The notes: a model not told the origin generated them from the sequence alone. A DNA stretch of 64,000 nt from MTP4 sp052056915 (GCF_052056915.1 NZ_CP195119.1:2480001-2544000); one strand, 5' to 3'; positions 15,526 to 24,360 are shown, counted from the stretch's first letter. Translations and numbers: made by a program.

Positions 15526-15788
15526 ATGAGGCAGAAGACATTAAAACAGGGTTGGAAGGGGTAAAAGAGGAAAAAACTTCGGACCTGGGAGATAACTTCA
15601 AAAAAGGAGTGTTTCTGATTGCCATGCTGCTCCTGCTTGTGGCAACTTTCAAGCTCTACTTTTCTATCGAACGAATAATTGATGTGTGGTTCGAGCACCA
15701 GTACGTCCCCATTTTCAGGGCAGTGTATAACTTTTTAGTCCTGGTAGTGAGCCTGTATATCATCAGGTTGTACATCCTGAGGCGCTGA
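15522..15788 (+). CDS. Small membrane protein translationally coupled to the surface protein
   Basis: The 88-residue protein has a charged N-terminus (about 1-27) and two hydrophobic segments, FLIAMLLLLVATFKLYF and VYNFLVLVVSLYIIRLYIL. Its ATG overlaps the upstream stop codon as ATGA, so the two are made together. It may help place or process the upstream surface protein; the family is not recognised. Confidence 0.65.
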   Translation: MNEAEDIKTGLEGVKEEKTSDLGDNFKKGVFLIAMLLLLVATFKLYFSIERIIDVWFEHQYVPIFRAVYNFLVLVVSLYIIRLYILRR

Positions 15789-15884
15789 GTGTATATTCTG
15801 AAACGCTGAGACTATCCTGATGTATATCCTGAAACGCTGAATACGTAAAAAGAATTGAAAACAAGGCTGAAAGGGACCTGAATT

Positions 15885-16544
15885 TCAGGCCTCTTCAAGC
15901 AGTTTTTTTACTGTTTCGAGCACCAGGATTGCGTCTTCCCTTTTTACGTCAACTTCTTCGTTTTTGCAAAACTCGAGCAGTGTGTCCCCCTTCTCTTCGG
16001 GAACCAGCCCTTTTTTAATTCCTTCTTTTACAAGTCCGAGATAGCTGCGGTCCGGATAGTAGGTATTGATTGCAAGTTCGAGGAGGGAATCATGCTCTTC
16101 TCCTGTGACCAGCCCTGCGGCAAGAGCTGCTTTCAGGGTTTCCCTCATATTGACCAGGGGTACGGAAATGGATTCGAAGGTATCCGGGTTTGTGCTTACA
16201 GCCACCTCGTCGTCGGATTCGATCACGCCGTCCCTGTACCAGCCGTAGATTTTCCCGACTCCTATCATCCCGTGGGCATCCAGTTCCGAAGCCCTGAGGG
16301 CTCCCATGCTCGAGCCGCCCACAACCTTAATCCCGGCGTCCATTGCGGCTATTATCTCCCGGTGCCCTACCGCTGCCCGGTCAAAGAAGATCCCGTCAAT
16401 AATCCCAATGACTCCGTATCCCTTCTGGATAAACTTTTGAAGCTGGAACCTCTTCACAGGGGGCTGGTAGTTCCCCTTGAGGATTTTCTTTGCTTCTTCA
16501 TGGGAGATGCTTGAGCCGGCAAAGATAACTGCTTTTGTTTTCAT
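15885..16544 (-). CDS. tfuA: TfuA-like protein
   Basis: The 219-residue protein has the TfuA core: VIFAGSSISHEEAKKIL at the start and GGSSMGALRASELDAHGMIG at about 95-115, followed by GWYRDGVIESDDEVAV. In methanogens TfuA works with YcaO to install thioglycine in the alpha subunit of methyl-coenzyme M reductase, as shown genetically in Methanosarcina acetivorans; TfuA is thought to supply sulfur or enhance YcaO. It lies downstream of ycaO on the same strand, but 151 bases apart, with a three-unit 29-bp repeat between them. Confidence 0.92.
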   Translation of the reverse strand: MKTKAVIFAGSSISHEEAKKILKGNYQPPVKRFQLQKFIQKGYGVIGIIDGIFFDRAAVGHREIIAAMDAGIKVVGGSSMGALRASELDAHGMIGVGKIYGWYRDGVIESDDEVAVSTNPDTFESISVPLVNMRETLKAALAAGLVTGEEHDSLLELAINTYYPDRSYLGLVKEGIKKGLVPEEKGDTLLEFCKNEEVDVKREDAILVLETVKKLLEEA

Positions 16545-16586
16545 GTCCGTCCCTTGGCCTGGTTTTTTTCACAGTTTTATTTTTTT

Positions 16587-16688
16587 TCTACAGCTTACTT
16601 ATTTACGCTTACTTGTCTACAGCTTACTTATTTACGCTTACTTGTCTACAGCTTACTTATTTACGCTTACTTGTCTACAGCTTACTTT
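16587..16688. repeat. 29-bp tandem repeat between ycaO and tfuA
   Basis: Three identical 29-bp units (16587-16615, 16616-16644, 16645-16673) and a partial fourth fill the gap between the two genes. The fourth ends just before the ycaO stop codon. Confidence 0.92.
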
Positions 16689-16695
16689 CCGCGTA

Positions 16696-17970
16696 TTATC
16701 TTCTTTTCCAGGGCCTTTCCCTTCTGTTCCTGGAAGAACCTCTCTTTTTCCCTGCTTTGAGCCTTTTGCCCTGGCGTTCGGGGTCGATTGTAAAGAGTTC
16801 AAAGCCCGGAACGATTACCCGGACAACCGGAATCGAGACTTCTTCTCTGGAAAGGTCCACGACAAGCACTCTCTCTACTTTCCCTCTGAGCTTTTCCAGC
16901 ACCGTGTCGATGCCTTCGGCCGGGCTTGAGGTGGAGAGGTCAGGAACTTCTGAGAGGGAAACATGTTCTCCGTCTTCGAACCAGAACCCATTCAGGCGTT
17001 TCATCCTCTCGTACCCGATGTCCCGGATAAAACCTTCCCTTGAGGTATCTTCTCTTGCGCCCTGGATCTGGACGACCCTGGACTGGGCGGCTTCCGTGAT
17101 GGCCCTGGAAACTGCTATTTCGGGTTTCAGGTGGGAGCCTGCGCCCATGACAAGGAGGGCCGGATCTTTGAGTTTCACGTCGTCTGCGGCAGCAATTACC
17201 GTGGGGATTCCGGTATCGCTTGGGACGAGCCAGACTTTGAGGTCAACTCCGTTGTCCTTGAATTTCCGGGCAAGTTCGTATACGTACCCGTCTTCTTCCG
17301 TTAACACGATTTCTTTCCCGAGGTTCCGGTTGAACTGGGCCGTGCTGATTGCGTCCCTTTCGATGACTTCGAGAAGCCCGTGGAGGATGGCTTCCTCAAG
17401 CACGTTTCCGGAGGCAAGCCCGTTGGTGTTGCTTTTGAAGATTTGCTGGCACATTCCAGGGGGGTTGTAGGGGTGGTAGACCGCGTTTACGTTTACGAGC
17501 ACGTCTTCCCCGTTGAGCAGGTCGCATGCCCCTACCCATTCGAACATTGCATCCGGCTGGGGAGGCTGGGCCAGGAGGAGGGACTCTGGCTCAACTATGT
17601 TGTAGCTTTCGGCGGCTTCTTTGTATGATTCCACCATAACAGGGGAGGAAATATCACTTTTGATATTCGCGTTCAAACCTGCCCGCTCTGCCAGGCAGCG
17701 TTCGAAACTTTCCATGATGGCGGAGATCCTGGCTCGCTCTTCGGTCGAACCTTTTCCCGAATATATGGAAATCGCACCCGGGGCCGCACTGGGGCGGATT
17801 GAGGAAAAGACCGGGATTCCGAGCCTGTCCAGGTTTGTGATGTCGGCGATTCTCGTCACGCCTATGTTTTTTAACTGGGCTTTTGTTTTTTCCAGGGTTG
17901 TGGTTTCATCATACACGCGCTGGCTGCCTTCGATGTATGAGAGAGACCTGTCAATCGTTATCTCGGACAT
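16696..17970 (-). CDS. ycaO: YcaO-type thioamide synthetase (thioglycine of McrA)
   Basis: YcaO activates a backbone amide with ATP, here probably to form thioglycine in methyl-coenzyme M reductase. The 424-residue protein has the family's ATP-binding pieces: SIYSGKGSTEERARISAIME, ESFERCLAER, ILHGLLEVIERDA and AVSRAITEAAQSR. The ATG at 17970 (MSEITIDRSLSYIEG) has AGAAGGT upstream; an ATG at 17988 adds six residues. After FELFTIDPERQGKRL comes an extra basic tail of about 20 residues (KAGKKRGSSRNRRERPWKRR) that ends next to the 29-bp repeat and may come from a change in the stop position. Confidence 0.93.
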   Translation of the reverse strand: MSEITIDRSLSYIEGSQRVYDETTTLEKTKAQLKNIGVTRIADITNLDRLGIPVFSSIRPSAAPGAISIYSGKGSTEERARISAIMESFERCLAERAGLNANIKSDISSPVMVESYKEAAESYNIVEPESLLLAQPPQPDAMFEWVGACDLLNGEDVLVNVNAVYHPYNPPGMCQQIFKSNTNGLASGNVLEEAILHGLLEVIERDAISTAQFNRNLGKEIVLTEEDGYVYELARKFKDNGVDLKVWLVPSDTGIPTVIAAADDVKLKDPALLVMGAGSHLKPEIAVSRAITEAAQSRVVQIQGAREDTSREGFIRDIGYERMKRLNGFWFEDGEHVSLSEVPDLSTSSPAEGIDTVLEKLRGKVERVLVVDLSREEVSIPVVRVIVPGFELFTIDPERQGKRLKAGKKRGSSRNRRERPWKRR

Positions 17971-18184
17971 AGTTAGAAACCTTCTCATTTCCTGTTATAT
18001 AGATTGTGATTTTTTACAGGGTTGAATGTTGCGGGTATTCGCCTTAGCTTAAATGCATTTTCCAGGCTTTATATCCCTTAAATTACATTCTTAATAAGCT
18101 TGAAAATAATGAAAACTTGAAAGTAACGATATATAGGGAAGGGTTCTATAAGTATGTTTAAGGGTTTATAAGGGGTTTTGTCTT

Positions 18185-18409
18185 GTGGATCTTAAGAAAC
18201 TGCTTCTGGAAGAAAACGTAGGGGGCTTTGACCTGATGTTCAGGGCTCTCATGGGTGTGCTGGGTATCACTGCTCTCGCAATGAACCTTGTGAAAACTTC
18301 TCCCTGGAAATGGATAACTGCACTAATTGCTGCTGTAGGGCTTTTCACTTCGATTACACGGCACTGTTCTCCATACCACCTTCTGGGAATCAATACCGCA
18401 AAAAAATAA
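18185..18409 (+). CDS. DUF2892 small membrane protein
   Basis: The 74-residue protein starts at GTG and has an N-terminal ENVGGFDLMFRALMGVLGIT and two membrane segments, the pattern of DUF2892 (YgaP-type transmembrane domain). It ends RHCSPYHLLGINTAKK; the C-P-Y-H-L-L-G-I-N ending is characteristic of this family. A hairpin with a T-run follows. It precedes the copper ATPase in the same direction. Function is unknown. Confidence 0.85.
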   Translation: MDLKKLLLEENVGGFDLMFRALMGVLGITALAMNLVKTSPWKWITALIAAVGLFTSITRHCSPYHLLGINTAKK

Positions 18410-18483
18410 TATCAGGTAACGGGACTCGAGTTGAGGAAATCTTGACCTGTTAAGGTCGGGGTTTATGGAGTTCGGCAAAAAAC

Positions 18484-18525
18484 CCTGAAATGAGAGAAAG
18501 CAAATCTCTCCTTTCAGGATTTTTT
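18484..18525 (+). terminator. Hairpin with T-run after the DUF2892 gene
   Basis: CCTGAAA pairs with TTTCAGG, then after one mismatch GAGAGA pairs with TCTCTC around a seven-base loop, and TTTTTT follows at once. A smaller hairpin, GACCT/AGGTC, lies upstream at 18444-18457. Archaeal termination needs mainly the T-run, so the role is likely but the mechanism is inferred. Confidence 0.6.
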
Positions 18526-18633
18526 CTTCCTTTATTTTCAAGTATTGTCGCGAAATACGTATTATCATTAAATTATAATATCTAATTTGAATTTTTATAA
18601 AATTGAATTTTAATCGGGACACGCCAGGGGGAG

Positions 18634-20934
18634 ATGAAGGTGGAAAACGAGATAAAGAGTTTCGGTACTGGAGAGCATGCTGCAGATGAAACGCCGCAAG
18701 AAATTAAAAAAACAGGGCAGGAAACTCAAGGAATAACAGGGAAAGCTCATAAAACGGAGCATTACGAAATAAATGTATATAGTCCTGAAGCCGAGCATGT
18801 AGATAAGCAGGAAAGCATCCACAAAGGTGGTCATGAAAAACATCATGAAGGGCATCATGAAGGTGAACACGGGACTGAACACGGAACTGAACATGAAGCC
18901 CATGGGGGTGGAAAACACGCAAGCCATCATGCCCACATGCTTGAGGACTTTAAGAAAAGGTTCTTTGTATCCCTTACCCTGACTTTCCCGATCCTGGTCC
19001 TTTCGCCTGCGATCCAGGAATTTCTGGGCTTTGAGTTCCTTTTTCCGGGTTCCAATTTCCTGCTCTTTTTGCTCTCTTCAGCGGTCTATTTCTACGGCGG
19101 TTATCCCTTCCTTAAGGGTCTCAAGGACGAACTCCTTGAGAAAAACCCCGGTATGATGACCCTGATCGCGGTTGCAATCAGTGTGGCATACTTTTACAGT
19201 TCGGCGGTGGTCTTCGGGCTTCCAGGTAAGTTCTTTTTCTGGGAACTGGTGACCCTGATCGATGTCATGCTGCTCGGGCACTGGATGGAAATGCGTTCGG
19301 TTATGGGGGCTTCAAGAGCCCTTGAGGAACTGGTAAAGATCCTGCCCTCCACCGCCCACCTGAAAAAAAACGGGGAAACCGTGGACGTTGAGGTTGACCG
19401 GCTGAAAGTCGGGGACAAAGTCCTTGTTAAGCCCGGGGAAAAAATTCCCGTTGACGGGACGGTGACCGAAGGGGCCAGCAGCGTCAATGAGGCGATGCTC
19501 ACCGGGGAATCGAAACCCGTTGAAAAAAAGCTAGGGGGCGAGGTCATAGGGGGTTCCATCAACGGGGAAGCTGCTTTCGTAGTTGAGGTCAAAAAAACCG
19601 GGAAGGACACCTACCTGAACCAGGTTGTGGAACTCGTCCGGGGAGCCCAGGAAAGCAAGTCAAAAACCCAGGACCTTGCAAACAGGGCAGCTCTCTACCT
19701 CACGATTATAGCCCTGAGTGTGGGGGGCATCACCCTTGCTACCTGGCTTTTTATCGGGCAGGAATTCGTTTTTGCCCTGGAAAGGTCGGTCACGGTGATG
19801 GTTATTACCTGTCCCCATGCCCTCGGGCTTGCCATCCCGCTGGTGGTTGCGGTCTCCACGTCCCTTGCCGCAAAGTCCGGGCTCCTGATCCGGGAAAGGC
19901 AGGCTTTTGAAAGGGCAAGAAACCTGGAAGCCGTGGTTTTTGACAAGACCGGGACCCTTACCGAAGGCAGGTTCGGGGTTACGGATGTGCTTTCCTTTGC
20001 GGAGAAAGGTGAAAGTAAAATCGAGAGTAATAGTGAAGTTGGGGGCAGTAGCAAAGTTGAGGGCAGCAGTGAAGTTGAAGGAAGTGATGAAATCCTGAGG
20101 CTGGCAGCTTCCCTGGAAGCAAGTTCTGAACACCCGATTGCACAGGGAATACTGGAAAGTGCCCGGGATAAAGAACTGGACATTCCGGCTGTTGAAGCTT
20201 TCAGGTCGATCCCGGGCAAGGGAGTTGAAGGAAAAGTTGAAGGGAGGCTGCTAAAGGTTGTTAGCCCCGGATATCTGGAAGAAGCCGGGATAGAGGTTCA
20301 GTTCAGGGGCGTGGAAGAAATCGAATCCCGGGGAAAAACCGTTGTATTCCTGATTGAAGAAGAAAAAGTGCTTGGATCCCTTGGGCTTGCCGATCTGGTC
20401 AGGAAGGAGTCAAGGGATGCGATTTCAAAATTGAAAGGGATGGGCATAAAGTGCATGATGCTTACCGGAGACAACCGTTTTGTTGCCGAGTGGGTTGCTG
20501 AAGAGCTGGATCTTGATGATTATTTTGCCGAAGTGCTGCCCCATGAAAAAGCCGAGAAAATAAAAGAGGTCCAGAAGCAGTACATCACGGGCATGGTTGG
20601 AGACGGGGTCAATGATGCGCCTGCTCTTGCCCAGGCGGATGTGGGGATTGCAATTGGGGCAGGAACGGACGTTGCTATTGAGACCGCCGATATTGTCCTG
20701 GTCAAAAACAATCCCAGGGACGTTGTGGATATCATAGCACTTTCCAGGCGGACCTACTCCAAAATGTTCCAGAACCTTATCTGGGCAACGGGATACAATG
20801 TCTTTGCAATCCCCCTGGCAGCAGGCGTTCTTTACGGGTACGGGATTTTGCTCAGCCCGGCGGTCGGGGCGATTCTCATGAGCCTGAGCACGGTGATCGT
20901 GTCTGTAAATGCGGCATCGCTGAAAATGGAGTGA
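18634..20934 (+). CDS. copB: Copper-type P1B ATPase (CopB subgroup)
   Basis: This 766-residue membrane pump exports copper-like metal ions using ATP. The N-terminus (about residues 60-105) is rich in His (HEKHHEGHHEGEHGTEHGTE). The actuator domain has LTGES, the metal-binding helix has TCPHALG (a CPH motif, typical of CopB rather than the CPC of CopA), the P-domain has DKTGTLTEG, the N-domain SSEHP, and the hinge GDGVNDAPA. A Ser/Glu/Val repeat (about residues 454-487) is inserted between DKTGT and SEHP. It is followed by a c-type cytochrome gene in the same direction. Metal specificity beyond Cu(I)/Cu(II)/Ag is not decidable from sequence. Confidence 0.92.
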   Translation: MKVENEIKSFGTGEHAADETPQEIKKTGQETQGITGKAHKTEHYEINVYSPEAEHVDKQESIHKGGHEKHHEGHHEGEHGTEHGTEHEAHGGGKHASHHAHMLEDFKKRFFVSLTLTFPILVLSPAIQEFLGFEFLFPGSNFLLFLLSSAVYFYGGYPFLKGLKDELLEKNPGMMTLIAVAISVAYFYSSAVVFGLPGKFFFWELVTLIDVMLLGHWMEMRSVMGASRALEELVKILPSTAHLKKNGETVDVEVDRLKVGDKVLVKPGEKIPVDGTVTEGASSVNEAMLTGESKPVEKKLGGEVIGGSINGEAAFVVEVKKTGKDTYLNQVVELVRGAQESKSKTQDLANRAALYLTIIALSVGGITLATWLFIGQEFVFALERSVTVMVITCPHALGLAIPLVVAVSTSLAAKSGLLIRERQAFERARNLEAVVFDKTGTLTEGRFGVTDVLSFAEKGESKIESNSEVGGSSKVEGSSEVEGSDEILRLAASLEASSEHPIAQGILESARDKELDIPAVEAFRSIPGKGVEGKVEGRLLKVVSPGYLEEAGIEVQFRGVEEIESRGKTVVFLIEEEKVLGSLGLADLVRKESRDAISKLKGMGIKCMMLTGDNRFVAEWVAEELDLDDYFAEVLPHEKAEKIKEVQKQYITGMVGDGVNDAPALAQADVGIAIGAGTDVAIETADIVLVKNNPRDVVDIIALSRRTYSKMFQNLIWATGYNVFAIPLAAGVLYGYGILLSPAVGAILMSLSTVIVSVNAASLKME

Positions 20935-21055
20935 CGGCATGGGCATCCTGATGAGTGGAAGACTATGATGAGTTATCAACTGAGTTGTTAATTGAGAGTT
21001 GGGATAAAGGGGTGATAAGATAGCTGAATCAGAGAACAAATACGGACCAATTATA

Positions 21056-21628
21056 GTGGTCCTCCTTGTGCTGGTAGTTATAGGGATCGGGACTCTCCTC
21101 TACCTGTTAGGGACTTCCCGGGGTCCTTTCGGTTATGGGGATTATGTTTACGGGCAGCAGACATTTAGGCCCGGAGGAGGGGGAATGATGTATCCCGGGC
21201 AGGGGGGGATGTATCCAGGAGGAGTCTACCCCACGCACCTGAAAAGCGAGTTTGAGTCAAACGGGGAAATGATCTACTATACCGGCTACAATGAAAGCGG
21301 GGATTTGATAGAAATAGAATATGGCCCCCGCTGGCTCTATGTCCACGGTGGGAGCTGCGTCAGCTGCCATGGGACTGATGGGAAAGGAGGCTTTCCGGTT
21401 ATGATGGGCTTTGCAATTCCTTCGGATATCCGGTATGCGACCCTAACATCGGAAGAACACGAGGAACCGGGAGAAGAAGCGCATCCGCCTTACACGGATG
21501 AGACCATAAAAAGAGCAATTATAGAGGGTATGGAACCTTCCGGTGAGCCGCTGGACCTGACAATGCCCAGGTGGAAGCTGTCCGACGCAGATGCAGATGA
21601 TGTTGTGGAGTACCTGAAAACACTTTGA
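21056..21628 (+). CDS. Membrane-anchored monohaem c-type cytochrome
   Basis: The protein has an N-terminal membrane anchor (VLLVLVVIGIGTLLYLL), a Gly/Met/Tyr-rich stretch, and one haem-binding site CVSCHG, with a late Met (LTMPRW) as possible second axial ligand, as in class I cytochromes c. It would face the outside of the membrane and carry one electron. The GTG at 21056 gives 190 residues but has no ribosome-binding site. AAAGGGGTGA at 21006-21015 instead points to a start near 21020, where the in-frame codon is ATA (MAESENKYGPIIVVLL..., 202 residues). It follows copB by about 80-120 bases. Its partners are unknown. Confidence 0.8.
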   Translation: MVLLVLVVIGIGTLLYLLGTSRGPFGYGDYVYGQQTFRPGGGGMMYPGQGGMYPGGVYPTHLKSEFESNGEMIYYTGYNESGDLIEIEYGPRWLYVHGGSCVSCHGTDGKGGFPVMMGFAIPSDIRYATLTSEEHEEPGEEAHPPYTDETIKRAIIEGMEPSGEPLDLTMPRWKLSDADADDVVEYLKTL

Positions 21629-21720
21629 GGGGCAGCTTTCTTCCCTGCCCTCAATTTTCTTAAATTTTTAGTTTTTTAATTTATTTTGGAACTTACTTTT
21701 TCGTTTCTCATTTTTCCGCT

Positions 21721-21954
21721 TTATCTTCCAAGTTCCTGAATCCTCTTCGGCCGCCTCATTAGATAGTAAAGAAAAGCCCCTATGATGTAGGTGAAAACAA
21801 TAACTATGACCCATATCAGCCGTGTATTGCCTTCATCGGTCTCTTTTTTGAGGCAGTCGGCCAGAGTCCAGACCCAGAGGGCGAAAGAGACCAGGTACAT
21901 GAGCCCGAAGCTGAGGAATAGAAAGAAAAAACCGAGGGTGACGTTTTCGAACAT
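21721..21954 (-). CDS. Small PLDc_N-type membrane protein
   Basis: The 77-residue protein has two membrane segments around WTLADCLKKETDEGNTRLIW and ends GAFLYYLMRRPKRIQELGR, the pattern of the short phospholipase D nuclease N-terminal (PLDc_N) family, also found as stand-alone membrane proteins. AAGGACG lies before the ATG. It is convergent with the cytochrome gene. Function is unknown. Confidence 0.75.
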   Translation of the reverse strand: MFENVTLGFFFLFLSFGLMYLVSFALWVWTLADCLKKETDEGNTRLIWVIVIVFTYIIGAFLYYLMRRPKRIQELGR

Positions 21955-22048
21955 TTTGCAGCGTCCTTTATTTGAATAATTGTCGTCCCTGATTACAATA
22001 ATTTTTATTCTTTTATTTTTCTATTCTTTTATTTTTCTATTCTTTTAT

Positions 22049-22513
22049 TCACATTTCGCTTTCGTTCCCGTGTGTCTGGGGATATACTTTCATTCCGCTT
22101 TTGTGCAGGATGAATCCGTTGGCATCTTCTATTCTGACATCCAGTTCATATTCAGAACCCTCAACTCTCGGAAATTCAAGCACAATGGGATCTGATGCCA
22201 TGACTCTTTCGTAAAGTTTTTTATCTGCACTTTCCAGAGTGTTTCCATCCTGCTTGAATTCGTAGGTAAGGTAACAGTCAATGCTTGCATTCGGGTCTCT
22301 CGGGATATAGCTGAATACGAAGTGGTCTTCATGACTCTCAGATTCGCTTACGAATGCATCGAGAGTTTCGTTTCCCCACACAGTTACTTCCTGTTCGGCA
22401 TACCCGTCGTCAAGGAACTCGTCCACAGCGATGAAATTAATACCTGCCAGGATTATTCCTGCGGCGATTATTATTAGAAAGAGAGATATGAGCACTTTTG
22501 TAAGGTTATCCAT
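22049..22513 (-). CDS. Membrane-anchored protein of unknown function
   Basis: The 154-residue protein has one N-terminal membrane segment (VLISLFLIIIAAGIILAGI) and an outside domain of about 120 residues with beta-strand character, few cysteines and an acidic composition. The ATG follows GAGG. I do not recognise the family. It lies between the PLDc_N-type gene and the MFS gene on the same strand. Confidence 0.65.
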   Translation of the reverse strand: MDNLTKVLISLFLIIIAAGIILAGINFIAVDEFLDDGYAEQEVTVWGNETLDAFVSESESHEDHFVFSYIPRDPNASIDCYLTYEFKQDGNTLESADKKLYERVMASDPIVLEFPRVEGSEYELDVRIEDANGFILHKSGMKVYPQTHGNESEM

Positions 22514-22676
22514 ATCAAGCCTCAGTGTTTTCTTTTTTACTTTTTACTTTCGTTTTTCCTCTGGTGTTTCCTTTTTAGCGTTTCTATTTACAATTCTTTG
22601 TGTTAAAAACATAAAAGTTTGTCTAAAACTACGAACTATTTTGAACTTATTGCAGGTTCAAAGTTGTCTTCCGGGT

Positions 22677-24095
22677 TTAAGCTCCGAGGCTCTTTTCAAA
22701 TCCCCTCAACCTGAAATTGAGCAAAAATACGAAATACATGATCAGGGCCGCAATCAAAAAGGAAGTTCCTTCGAGCATTTCGTATAAAAGCCCTCCCAGG
22801 ATCAAGCCCGTGATACTGGCAAGGCCTCCGAAACTGCTTGCAAAACCCTGCACTGTTCCCTGGTACTGCCTTCCTGCAAGTTTTGAAATCATGGAGAGGA
22901 AAGAGGGCCACATGAGCCCGTCCCCCAGGGCAAAAAATCCGGCTGCCAGGTAGGTCAGGAAAAGGTTTCCGGGGATCAGCAGCAGAAAATTCGTGCCCAG
23001 CATCAGGCTTCCGAAGATTATGAGGGTGGCGTCGGAATATCTCTTCGAAGCCCTGGAAAGCACAGGGCCCTGCACAAACACCAGCAGGGCGCTGAGGACC
23101 GTAAAATAGACCCCCATCTCCGCAATGTCCCAGTCCAGGACTGCAATCGCGTGCAGGGGAAATGCTGTGTAGAAGAGGTTGAAGCCGAGAAAGATCAGGA
23201 AGTAAAGCCCCATCATGTAAGGGATGTGAGGAAGCCCGAGGACTTCCCTGAAACCCGGTTTTTTTACTTTCCGGGCGGTTCCGCATTCCTTTATCTGGTA
23301 GCCGAAGGCCTTTCTTACGCTTTTTGTCCTTTCACTCTTCGGTTCCCCCGGGCCGGCAAGGGAACATTCCCTGGATTCCGGGACGTAGAAGACTATCAGC
23401 AGGGTTCCGATTACTGAAATGATTACGGCTCCCAGCACCGGCATTATTTCCCCATACATTGTAACGCTCAAAAGCCCTGCGAGGGCAGGACCTACGATGA
23501 AGCCCAGATTACTGGAAATGGACATCTTCCCGAAGTTCCGGTTCCGGTCCTTCTCCTCGGTTACGTCTGCCAGGTAGGCATTTGCAACCGAGACGTTTCC
23601 CCCCGTAAGCCCGTCAAAAGCCCGGGCAAGAAAAAGCACTGCAAGGGGAAGGGTTAAGACAAAAGCCCCGAGAATTTCCGATTCCACTTCCAGAAGGGCG
23701 GTAAGCGGCAAGAAGAGGGCGGCGAGGAAGATGATCCAGGAAAGCAGGGTCCCGAGCTGGCTCAAAAGCAGGACTTTTTTCCGGCCGTAGATGTCGGACC
23801 ACCTGCCAAGGATCGGAGCTCCTATCAGCTGGAAGGCAGGGTACATGGAGCTTACCAGCCCGTAGATAAAGGCGTTTCCCCCGAGCCTTTCCACGAGAAA
23901 TACGAGGAATGGAAGGACGATGCTGAAGCCCAGCGTCCCTATGAAGTTGACTGTCAGGAGAGGAAGGAGGGATACTTTTTCTTTGGCAGGAGTTTCTGGA
24001 TCGTTTTCAGATTCCTCTCCTCTATCTTCTTCCAAAATGGGCTCCAGAACCTTTTCCTGCGTGTCCTCAGAAATCTTCCCCTTTTTCCCGCTCAT
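22677..24095 (-). CDS. MFS transporter, drug/proton antiporter type
   Basis: The 472-residue protein has a charged N-terminus of about 45 residues and twelve predicted membrane segments. Between segments 2 and 3 is LGRWSDIYGRKKVLLLSQLG, the major facilitator motif A, and segment 5 carries GGNVSVANAYLADVTEEKDR and GFIVGPALAG, typical of TetA-like (DHA1) exporters. A long cytoplasmic loop (about 255-290) separates the two halves. The likely role is export of a small hydrophobic compound; substrate unknown. It ends the minus-strand run 21721-24095. Confidence 0.85.
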   Translation of the reverse strand: MSGKKGKISEDTQEKVLEPILEEDRGEESENDPETPAKEKVSLLPLLTVNFIGTLGFSIVLPFLVFLVERLGGNAFIYGLVSSMYPAFQLIGAPILGRWSDIYGRKKVLLLSQLGTLLSWIIFLAALFLPLTALLEVESEILGAFVLTLPLAVLFLARAFDGLTGGNVSVANAYLADVTEEKDRNRNFGKMSISSNLGFIVGPALAGLLSVTMYGEIMPVLGAVIISVIGTLLIVFYVPESRECSLAGPGEPKSERTKSVRKAFGYQIKECGTARKVKKPGFREVLGLPHIPYMMGLYFLIFLGFNLFYTAFPLHAIAVLDWDIAEMGVYFTVLSALLVFVQGPVLSRASKRYSDATLIIFGSLMLGTNFLLLIPGNLFLTYLAAGFFALGDGLMWPSFLSMISKLAGRQYQGTVQGFASSFGGLASITGLILGGLLYEMLEGTSFLIAALIMYFVFLLNFRLRGFEKSLGA

Positions 24096-24149
24096 CAGCT
24101 AATATTTCTCGGTTTCCCCAGATAATAGTTTACCCGGAAGGCAATTTAC

Positions 24150-24360
24150 TCCTCGGCCATCTGGATGTTCTTTTTGATTATTCGAATACTCTTCTTCAGT
24201 CATCTGGCTGTACTTTTTGGTTATCCAAATGCCTTTTTCAGTCATTGGAGTATACTTTTTAGTTATTCAAATATTCTTCTGGGAAAGGCCGGTCTCAGGC
24301 GACCGGTGAGATTGCCGGTACCTGAAAAGCAGGTCAAAAAAGGTTTCAAGGGTTAACTGA
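24150..24360. repeat. Dispersed element, copy A: 21-bp repeats plus conserved tail
   Basis: About six 21-bp units (for example CTTTTTGGTTATCCAAATGCC and TTTTTCAGTCATTGGAGTATA) are followed by a GGAAAGGCCGG segment and then the tail CCTGAAAAGCAGGTCAAAAA. A second copy lies at 43420-43672 in the same orientation with the same order of parts. A one-base slip inside the array breaks the reading frame, so coding is unlikely. The element fills most of the 392-base gap between the MFS gene and pheS; nothing else was seen in that gap. Confidence 0.8.
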
